Source: Pseudomonadota bacterium (GTDB lineage Bacteria; Pseudomonadota; Gammaproteobacteria; Burkholderiales; Burkholderiaceae_D). Taken from it: DNA of 12,106 bases. The notes under the pieces were generated by a model. It did not search any database and was not told the origin of the DNA. It saw only the letters and a program-made list of their open reading frames with translations. The position numbers were made by a program, and so were the translations under genes. How positions within the stretch are numbered: the first letter of the stretch is position 1; every line of letters starts with the position of its first letter. Where the stretch lies: NCBI GenBank assembly GCA_023420795.1, contig JAEZVM010000056.1:1-12106 (forward strand), read 5' to 3'. This document shows, piece by piece, positions 7,556-12,106 of the stretch.

Positions 7556-8818
7556 TCACAGCATCAGCGACACCGCATGCAGCAGCAAACCGACCAGCCC
7601 GCCGACCAGCGTGCCGTTGATGCGGATGTATTGCAGGTCCTTGCCAACATGCAGTTCCAGCTTGCGCGACATCGTCTCCGCATCCCATTTGCGAATCACG
7701 CGTGCCACCAGGTCGGCGATCATTTCGCGGCGGGCGACGATCGCCTCAGTCGCGAAAATCCTGATCCACTGGTTCAGCTTGCGCTGCACCCTCTCGTCGC
7801 GCAGCAGGTCGTTGCTGAAAGCGGAGAGCGTTCCTTCCAGCTTGGCGGCCATCTGCGAATCCGGTGATCCGGCATCGGCCACCAAACGCGACTTGATGTC
7901 GTGCCACACCTCGATGGTGTAGTTGCGCACCAGTGGATGACCGAGCACGTCGCCCAGAACCGCCGCCAGTTTCTCTTCGTATTCCGGCGATGTCTTCAGG
8001 TTTTCAATGAACTCGTCCGTCATGCGGTGGAAACGCATGCGCCACTCGCTGTCCTCGTCGCGCATTTCATCCAGCGTGCTCTGCAGCGCATCGAGGATGC
8101 GCGCATAGAACCGGTCATCGATCGCCTTCGGCATCCAGCGCGGACTGTTTTCGTGGATCTTCCAGCGGATGTATGGCTTGTTGTGCTCCAGCGCGTTCGC
8201 CGCCATCGCGATCATATGATTGAACAGCGCCTGATGATGATTACTGGCGACCAGGACCTTTAGCACCTCGGCAATCGCCGGCGCGAACTTCGCCTGCTGC
8301 AGCGCAGCGCTTAGCCGGTTGTGCATAAACTGCCGCACATCCTCATCCTCGACCACGCGCAACAGGGAAGGAATACTGCGCACGATTTGCCGCGCAATCC
8401 CACGGCTGTTTTCTGGCTGCGCCAGCCAAGCCGCTGCAGCACCAGCAAAGTCAATCGAGCGCAATTCCGCCCGAATGATTTCCTGCGTCATGAAATTGTG
8501 TTCGAGAAAATTCGACAGGCTGTCACCGATACGATCCTTGTTTCTAGGAATGATGGCTGTATGCGGAATCGGCAAGCCGAGCGGAGAACGGAACAGTGCC
8601 GTCACCGCGAACCAGTCCGCCAGTGCGCCGACCATCGCCGCTTCGGCGAACGCGGACACGAAGGAGAGCCAGGGATAGCGCGGCTGCAACAGGCGGGTGA
8701 CGACAAAGAGTACGGCCATTGCCAACAGCAAGCCGGTCGCCAGCCTGCGTGTCCGGGCCAGTTGAACGGCCTGCTCTTGTTCGTGCATTGTTGTTTTGTC
8801 GAATTGAAAGTTTTCCAT
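7556..8818 (-). CDS. DUF445 family inner-membrane protein (YjiN-like)
   Basis: This 420-residue protein matches the DUF445 family, of which E. coli YjiN (about the same length) is a member; its function is unknown. A hydrophobic N-terminus (about residues 27-43) is followed by the family signature SFVSAFAEAAMVGALADWFAVTALFRSPLGLPIPHTAIIP (roughly 52-91). A long, charged, mostly helical middle follows, with a final hydrophobic segment (about 403-420, GTLVGGLVGLLLHAVSLML). That layout suggests a membrane anchor at both ends with a large domain between. The ATG at 8818 has no clear ribosome binding site; Met11 at 8788 is an alternative. It lies 69 bases after the glycosyltransferase on the same strand and may be the last gene of that operon. 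Confidence 0.85.
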   Translation of the reverse strand: MENFQFDKTTMHEQEQAVQLARTRRLATGLLLAMAVLFVVTRLLQPRYPWLSFVSAFAEAAMVGALADWFAVTALFRSPLGLPIPHTAIIPRNKDRIGDSLSNFLEHNFMTQEIIRAELRSIDFAGAAAAWLAQPENSRGIARQIVRSIPSLLRVVEDEDVRQFMHNRLSAALQQAKFAPAIAEVLKVLVASNHHQALFNHMIAMAANALEHNKPYIRWKIHENSPRWMPKAIDDRFYARILDALQSTLDEMRDEDSEWRMRFHRMTDEFIENLKTSPEYEEKLAAVLGDVLGHPLVRNYTIEVWHDIKSRLVADAGSPDSQMAAKLEGTLSAFSNDLLRDERVQRKLNQWIRIFATEAIVARREMIADLVARVIRKWDAETMSRKLELHVGKDLQYIRINGTLVGGLVGLLLHAVSLML

Positions 8819-8835
8819 TCAATTCGAGCGGGAAG

Positions 8836-8866
8836 GCCTGTCATTAGTTCACTTATGACAACAGGC
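8836..8866 (-). other. Stem-loop between the glycosyltransferase and DUF445 genes
   Basis: GCCTGTCAT (8836-8844) faces ATGACAACAGGC (8855-8866) across 10 bases, giving about nine pairs with a bulge. No U-run follows on the minus strand, so termination is doubtful; attenuation or processing of the message is possible. The TGTCAT and ATGACA parts resemble PHO half-sites but point inward rather than repeating directly. Confidence 0.35.
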
Positions 8867-8887
8867 AGCATCGCCGTCCGAATGGCG

Positions 8888-10024
8888 TCACCCCCTCAAC
8901 ACGCGGTTCAGCACTTCGCCTGCCGCTCCGGGGCATCTGAGCGCCTTCGTTCTTTCGCGCATCGCAGCCAATCTGGATGGATGCCGCAGCAGCAGGCGGA
9001 TGCGGTATTCGAGCGCCGCCGCATTGCAGGCCTTGAGCGCTGCGCCCTGCTCCAGCAGGAAATCGGCGTTGCGTTCTTCCTGCCCCGGAATCGGCGAATT
9101 GACGATCATCGGCAGGCCCATCGCCAAGCATTCGGAGCTCGTTAATCCGCCCGGCTTGGTGACCGCCAGATCGGCGCAGGCCATCAGCCGTTCCACGCGA
9201 TCGGTAAAGCCCTGCGGCCGCAGCCGCCCCGGATATCGTGCTGCCAGCGCCTGCAATGCGGCCAGCGTTCTGGCGTTCTTTCCGGCAAGCGCGATCAGCT
9301 GGAAATCCTCGTCCAGCGCCAGCAGCCGCGCCGCCACGCTGTCGAGGCTGCCGAGCCCCGCGCCGCCGCCCATCAGCAGCACCGTCATGCGCGCCGGGTC
9401 CAGCCCGAACTCCGCCGCGCACTCCTCGCGATCGGGCGCATGGGCAAATACCGGCATGATCGGAATGCCGGTCGTGTGAATGGCTTGCGGCGAGATGCCG
9501 TACGCGCGCATGCGGTACGCGACTTCCTCGCTGGCAGCGAAATAGCCGGCGATATTCAGCTGCACCCAGAGCCGGTGCAGATCGAAGTCCGTCACCTGCA
9601 CCCAGACGGGACAGGACAGGCGCCCTTCGCCCGCCATATGTGCAAGAAGCTCCGCCGGCAGGAAATGCGTGCAGATGATGGCGTCCGGCTGGAATGAGTC
9701 AATCTCTTGCCGCAGTCGGCGCGTGCTCAGCCGCTCCACGCTACGCCGCAGGCGGTTGGCAATGCTGGCAGGCCGAGCCTTGTCGGCCGTCGCATATAGA
9801 TGCCCCCAGAGTGCCGGGTACCGATCTGCGATATGGAGATAGAAGTCGGTATACAGCCGCCGGAACCAGCTCGGCACGAAATCCATGACATCCCGGTGGA
9901 CGACCGTCGTACTGGGATGATGGAGGGTCGCGTGACTGCGGATCGCTTCCGCCGCACGTACATGGCCGGCGCCGGCCGAGACGCTCAGCAGCAGTATTTT
10001 CTTTCCGGCAGCCCCGGCGGTCAC
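8888..10024 (-). CDS. GT28 / MGDG-synthase-type glycosyltransferase, probably diacylglycerol glycosyltransferase
   Basis: This 378-residue two-domain GT-B enzyme resembles plant monogalactosyldiacylglycerol synthase and Bacillus UgtP. The N-terminal acceptor domain begins KKILLLSVSAGAGH (residues 8-21) and contains YPALWGHLY (69-77) and HFLPAEL (120-126). The C-terminal donor domain has GGGAGLG (219-225), KPGGLTSSECLAMGLPMIV (290-308) and PGQEERNADFL (313-323), the nucleotide-sugar site. The likely role is transfer of a sugar from a UDP-sugar to diacylglycerol at the inner membrane; sugar and linkage cannot be read. The start is GTG at 10024, overlapping the upstream phosphoesterase stop as GTGA. 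It is the only in-frame start before the glycine-rich loop and has no clear ribosome binding site, so coupling is likely. A MurG-like role is less likely because the acceptor motifs differ. Confidence 0.82.
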   Translation of the reverse strand: MTAGAAGKKILLLSVSAGAGHVRAAEAIRSHATLHHPSTTVVHRDVMDFVPSWFRRLYTDFYLHIADRYPALWGHLYATADKARPASIANRLRRSVERLSTRRLRQEIDSFQPDAIICTHFLPAELLAHMAGEGRLSCPVWVQVTDFDLHRLWVQLNIAGYFAASEEVAYRMRAYGISPQAIHTTGIPIMPVFAHAPDREECAAEFGLDPARMTVLLMGGGAGLGSLDSVAARLLALDEDFQLIALAGKNARTLAALQALAARYPGRLRPQGFTDRVERLMACADLAVTKPGGLTSSECLAMGLPMIVNSPIPGQEERNADFLLEQGAALKACNAAALEYRIRLLLRHPSRLAAMRERTKALRCPGAAGEVLNRVLRG

Positions 10025-10878
10025 GATACCGATACCGGCATGTCGGACCGCGCCTCCGGAATGGCGTGCACAGGACGCGTTACGATCTCCTGCCATGTCA
10101 CGAGGCGCAGTTCGCCGGAATATTCCTCGACCAGCGCGGACAGGCTTTCCACCCAGTCGCCGTCGTTGCAGTAGGTGATGCCGTCGATATCCCGAATCTC
10201 GGGCTTGTGGATATGGCCGCAGATCACGCCATCGACGCCCTTCCTGCGCGCCTCGGCCGCCAGCGCCTGCTCGAACGAGGTGATGTAACTGACCGCGTTC
10301 TTCACCTTCAGCTTCAGGTACTGCGACAGCGACCAGTACGGCAGTCCGGCGCGGGCACGCCAGTAATTGAAGACCTGGTTGAACTTCAGGATCATCGTGT
10401 ACAGGCTGTCGCCGACGTAGGCGAGCCACTTGGCGCAGGCGATCACGCCGTCGAAGCGGTCGCCGTGCAGCACCAGCATGCGCTTGCCCTGCGCCGTCAC
10501 GTGCACCAGCTCGTCGCGCACGCGAATGCCACCGAAATCGAGGTCGATGAACTGCCGCACCGACTCGTCGTGATTGCCGGGCACGAAAATCACCTGGGTG
10601 CCCTTCTTCGCCTTCTTCAGCACGTTCTGCACCACGTTGTTGTGCGTCTGGTCCCAGTACCAGCGGCGCTTCAGTTGCCAGCCGTCGATGATGTCGCCGA
10701 CCAGGTACAGTGTCTCGGACTCCGTCTGCTGCAGGAATTCCAGCAGGCGCGCCGCCTGGCAACCGGTGGTGCCGAGATGGACATCCGAGATCCAGATGGT
10801 TCTGAATTTTCTTGCCGGCCGCTTGCCGTGCAAGGCTTTCATGAATTGCGCATCCAGGAAGTTGTCACCGGGCTTCAT
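10021..10878 (-). CDS. plcP: PlcP-like metallophosphoesterase (LpxH-related), probable phospholipase C
   Basis: This 285-residue calcineurin-type phosphoesterase has a complete two-metal site: Asp32/His34 (SDVHLG), Asp62 (GDIIDGW), Asn102/His103 (GNHD), His138 (LHGD) and His222/His224 (GHIHKP). Such proteins are usually labelled UDP-2,3-diacylglucosamine diphosphatase. However, E. coli LpxH has GNRD rather than GNHD and lacks the WYWDQTHNNVVQ and YWSLSQYLKLKVKNAVSYI segments seen here. These fit my recollection of the Sinorhizobium PlcP family, which releases head groups from phospholipids to give diacylglycerol at low phosphate. ATG at 10878 overlaps the acyltransferase stop (ATGA), with GAGG five bases upstream. 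The next gene, overlapping by 4, would use the diacylglycerol. Specificity is inferred; another lipid phosphodiester is possible. Confidence 0.75.
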   Translation of the reverse strand: MKPGDNFLDAQFMKALHGKRPARKFRTIWISDVHLGTTGCQAARLLEFLQQTESETLYLVGDIIDGWQLKRRWYWDQTHNNVVQNVLKKAKKGTQVIFVPGNHDESVRQFIDLDFGGIRVRDELVHVTAQGKRMLVLHGDRFDGVIACAKWLAYVGDSLYTMILKFNQVFNYWRARAGLPYWSLSQYLKLKVKNAVSYITSFEQALAAEARRKGVDGVICGHIHKPEIRDIDGITYCNDGDWVESLSALVEEYSGELRLVTWQEIVTRPVHAIPEARSDMPVSVS

Positions 10879-11642
10879 AGCGGCCTCGACTCTTTCAGGT
10901 AGTGGCGGGCATACCGTCCGTCCAGCCGAGCCAGCGGCATCAGCAGGAACAGATCGGCGGAATGGAAATCGGCGTCCCAGGCTGGTTCGCCGCAGACCCA
11001 GGCGCCGCTGCGCAGGTAGCCCTTGAGCAGCGGCGGCACCTGGGGCGCATGACCAGAATCGCGTTCGTGAATCGGGAACGGCACATGCGGCGTCACCCGG
11101 TATTCGGCGGGCGCATGCTGGATGTCCGTCAGCGCGTGATAAATCGCCGCTGCGTTATGCCCGCCGTCGGCAAGGCTGATGCTGGCGCAGCCGATCAGGT
11201 ATTCGCAGCGTTCGCGCTGCATGTAGGCAGCCAGGCCGGCCCACAGCAGCATGATCACGCCGCCACTACGGTAGTCCGGATGGATGCAGGCGCGTCCCGC
11301 TTCGACGATGCTGTTGCGCAGATGCCTCAGGCGGCCGAGATCGAACTCGTTTTCCGAGTAAAAGCGGCCGAGCTGGCGCGCGCCAGCGGGGCCGAGCAGC
11401 CGGTAGGTGCCGACCACCTTGAGCGTGCGCGAGTCGCGAACGATCAGGTGCTCGCAGTAAGCATCGAATTCGTCGGCATCGAGACCGTCGTCGTTGGCCA
11501 GCGCGGTCAGTCCCATCGCGTCGATGAAGACCTTGTAGCGCAGGCGCTGCACCTCGCGCACTTCCTCGTGCGTGGTGGCCAGACTCAGGGAAAGTTTGGG
11601 GAAACCGGGGTTGGCATCGGCGGCGGTGGTCAGTAGTCGCAT
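10875..11642 (-). CDS. olsB: OlsB-type acyl-ACP N-acyltransferase (ornithine lipid synthesis)
   Basis: This 255-residue GNAT-fold protein belongs to the OlsB/hemolysin-like acyltransferase family. OlsB attaches a 3-hydroxy fatty acid from acyl carrier protein to the alpha-amino group of ornithine, giving lyso-ornithine lipid, the first step to a phosphorus-free membrane lipid. Family landmarks are VQRLRYKVFIDAMG (31-44), DADEFDAYCEHLIV (55-68), VVGTYRLL (76-83), EFDLGRL (99-105), EAGRACIHPDYRSG (114-127), LIGCASI (149-155) and PPLLKGYLRSGAWVCGEPAWD (203-223). The ATG at 11642 has GAGG seven bases upstream. It is the first gene of the set, preceded by candidate PhoB sites. The partner O-acyltransferase OlsA is not in the window. 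Another amino acid acceptor, such as glutamine, cannot be excluded. Confidence 0.8.
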   Translation of the reverse strand: MRLLTTAADANPGFPKLSLSLATTHEEVREVQRLRYKVFIDAMGLTALANDDGLDADEFDAYCEHLIVRDSRTLKVVGTYRLLGPAGARQLGRFYSENEFDLGRLRHLRNSIVEAGRACIHPDYRSGGVIMLLWAGLAAYMQRERCEYLIGCASISLADGGHNAAAIYHALTDIQHAPAEYRVTPHVPFPIHERDSGHAPQVPPLLKGYLRSGAWVCGEPAWDADFHSADLFLLMPLARLDGRYARHYLKESRPL

Positions 11643-11669
11643 TCGTCGTCCTCGTTGTTTCGACGAATG
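11640..11669 (-). promoter_or_regulatory. Hairpin covering the olsB start codon
   Basis: CATTCGTCG (11640-11648) and CGACGAATG (11661-11669) are perfect 9-base inverted copies with a 12-base loop. In the mRNA the start codon would be in the 3' arm and the GAGG ribosome binding site in the loop. This could limit initiation, or as DNA could be an operator dyad. Whether the full 5' arm is transcribed depends on which -10 is used. Confidence 0.45.
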
Positions 11670-11670
11670 C

Positions 11671-11676
11671 AGCGTA
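11671..11676 (-). promoter_or_regulatory. Candidate -10 element for the olsB operon
   Basis: On the minus strand TACGCT stands exactly 10 bases after the last unit of the candidate PhoB array, the same spacing as at the pstS and ppk promoters, though only 3 of 6 positions match TATAAT. AGTAAT at 11684-11689 (4 of 6) is an alternative and would give a leader containing the whole start-codon hairpin. Confidence 0.35.
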
Positions 11677-11686
11677 GCCGCGGATT

Positions 11687-11726
11687 ACTTCATCCAAATG
11701 ACAGGCGCGTGTCTGTTCCGTGACAC
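11687..11726 (-). promoter_or_regulatory. Candidate tandem PhoB-binding array upstream of olsB
   Basis: On the minus strand four 7-base units fall in 11-base register: GTGTCAC (11726-11720), CAGACAC (11715-11709), CTGTCAT (11704-11698) and ATGAAGT (11693-11687). The third is a perfect PHO half-box, the first has six matches if the last base is allowed to be C, the second five, and the fourth is poor. No adjacent pair equals the quality of the pstS box, so this is a degenerate multi-unit site at best. Confidence 0.45.
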
Positions 11727-11735
11727 TGCAACAGT

Positions 11736-11762
11736 GGAAAAACCGGGAGCGCGCCCCCGGTT
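11736..11762 (-). terminator. Intrinsic terminator of the Lys/Ala-rich protein gene
   Basis: On the minus strand AACCGGG (11762-11756) pairs with CCCGGTT (11747-11741) around an 8-base loop, and the stem runs into a T-run ending at 11738. It lies about 30 bases after the stop at 11793 and just before the candidate PhoB sites, so it insulates the olsB operon from the gene upstream. Confidence 0.78.
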
Positions 11763-11769
11763 ATATAGC

Positions 11770-11787
11770 AGAGCCTGTTACGGCTCT
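11770..11787 (-). other. Short perfect stem-loop before the terminator
   Basis: AGAGCC (11770-11775) and GGCTCT (11782-11787) form a 6-base stem with a 6-base loop between the stop codon at 11793 and the main terminator. There is no T-run after it. It may assist the terminator or protect the 3' end. Confidence 0.35.
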
Positions 11788-11792
11788 CGGGC

Positions 11793-12106
11793 TTACTTGC
11801 TTTTCTTTGGCCGACCGGCCTTCAGCGCTGGGAGCCCGGCCAGGATTTCCTTCAGCTTCGCGGTATCGAGCTGGCGGATCAGCGCCACGCCGACACGCAA
11901 CAGCTCGCTCTTCTTCACCTCGATGCCGGCCTTCAGGCAAGCCTTCTTCACCTCGCCGAGAACCGCGTATTCCGCTTCCGGCATGGTGAAGCTGTCACGG
12001 ACCAGCTTGGCCTTCTTCGGCTTCTCCTTCTGCTCCGCTTCCGGCTTTGCCTTCGGTTCAGGTTTCGCCTTCACCGCCGGCGCCGGTTTCGCGGCAGCCG
12101 TCTCGG
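11793..12106 (-). CDS. Lys/Ala/Pro-rich protein with ribbon-helix-helix-like C-terminus (5' end outside window)
   Basis: The frame stays open to the right edge, so only the last 103 complete codons are seen. The visible N-terminal part is low-complexity and basic, with repeated KPEPKAKPEA-type steps. It resembles the tails of histone-H1-like or DNA-associated proteins. The C-terminal part (KLVRDSFTMPEAEYAVLGEVKKACLKAGIEVKKSELLRVGVALI) has a short strand-like start and two helices ending in KKSELLRVG, reminiscent of a ribbon-helix-helix DNA-binding unit. It ends in a basic GRPKKSK tail. A GTG at 12074 could start a 93-residue form, but the same composition continues upstream of it. I do not recognise a specific gene; a nucleoid or DNA-binding role is a guess. 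An intrinsic terminator follows. Confidence 0.6.
   Translation of the reverse strand, partial: ETAAAKPAPAVKAKPEPKAKPEAEQKEKPKKAKLVRDSFTMPEAEYAVLGEVKKACLKAGIEVKKSELLRVGVALIRQLDTAKLKEILAGLPALKAGRPKKSK

Noticed and set aside
8844..8861. Possible PHO box upstream of the DUF445 gene (TTGTCATAAGTGAACTAA on the minus strand)
   Set aside because: Only the first unit and part of the middle match (about 10 of 18), and no -10-like hexamer stands at the 10-base distance seen at the other Pho promoters.
10025..10762. A long minus-strand open frame joining directly onto the glycosyltransferase, giving a 624-residue protein
   Set aside because: The upstream 246 codons are an Arg/Ala/Gly-rich shadow of the phosphoesterase gene in another frame. 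The family fold begins only at the GTG at 10024.
10066..10902. A plus-strand open frame of 278 residues opposite the phosphoesterase gene
   Set aside because: His/Val/Leu/Arg-rich shadow composition with no domain, antisense to a clearly conserved enzyme.
1..12106. CRISPR arrays, tRNA or rRNA genes, insertion sequences, prophage genes
   Set aside because: I saw no regularly spaced direct repeats, cloverleaf-like sequences, rRNA-like stretches or transposase/integrase proteins. The only sizeable repeat is the palindrome after sixA.

Overview
This window reads as the chromosome of a GC-rich Gram-negative proteobacterium. The best guess is a betaproteobacterium of the Burkholderiales, possibly Oxalobacteraceae. 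That rests on protein character and on the pstSCAB-phoU-phoB order, not on an rRNA marker. The dominant theme is phosphate starvation. No stretch longer than about 180 bases lacks a gene.

Positions 1-4667 (minus strand) hold the phosphate uptake and signalling operon pstS-pstC-pstA-pstB-phoU-phoB. phoB is cut by the left edge. The junctions are tight: a 4-base pstC/pstA overlap, a 1-base pstA/pstB gap and a 2-base phoU/phoB gap. From 4668 to 4849 lies a divergent control region with two outward-facing PHO boxes. One serves pstS and the other ppk, each exactly 10 bases before a TACA(C/G)T -10 element.

Positions 4850-7416 (plus strand) hold ppk (polyphosphate kinase 1) and sixA (histidine phosphatase), overlapping by 10 bases. 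A large inverted repeat of a dispersed-repeat type fills the gap after sixA and separates it from the minus-strand genes that converge on it.

Positions 7556-11642 (minus strand) hold a tight gene set, in transcription order: an OlsB-type N-acyltransferase, a PlcP-type metallophosphoesterase, a GT28/MGDG-synthase-type glycosyltransferase and, after 63 bases, a DUF445 membrane protein. The first three overlap by ATGA and GTGA. Read together they suggest a phosphorus-sparing membrane lipid module: phospholipid head groups are removed, the diacylglycerol is glycosylated, and ornithine-type lipids are started. In-phase TGTCA half-sites upstream of the first gene suggest PhoB control. This cassette is the most interesting part of the window.

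Positions 11730-12106 hold the 3' end of a small Lys/Ala/Pro-rich protein with a ribbon-helix-helix-like C-terminal part, followed by its own intrinsic terminator.

The combined picture is one neighbourhood for phosphate scarcity: high-affinity uptake and its regulator, polyphosphate storage, and probable replacement of phospholipids. The first two are recognised with confidence. The lipid role is an inference from family, operon structure and neighbours.
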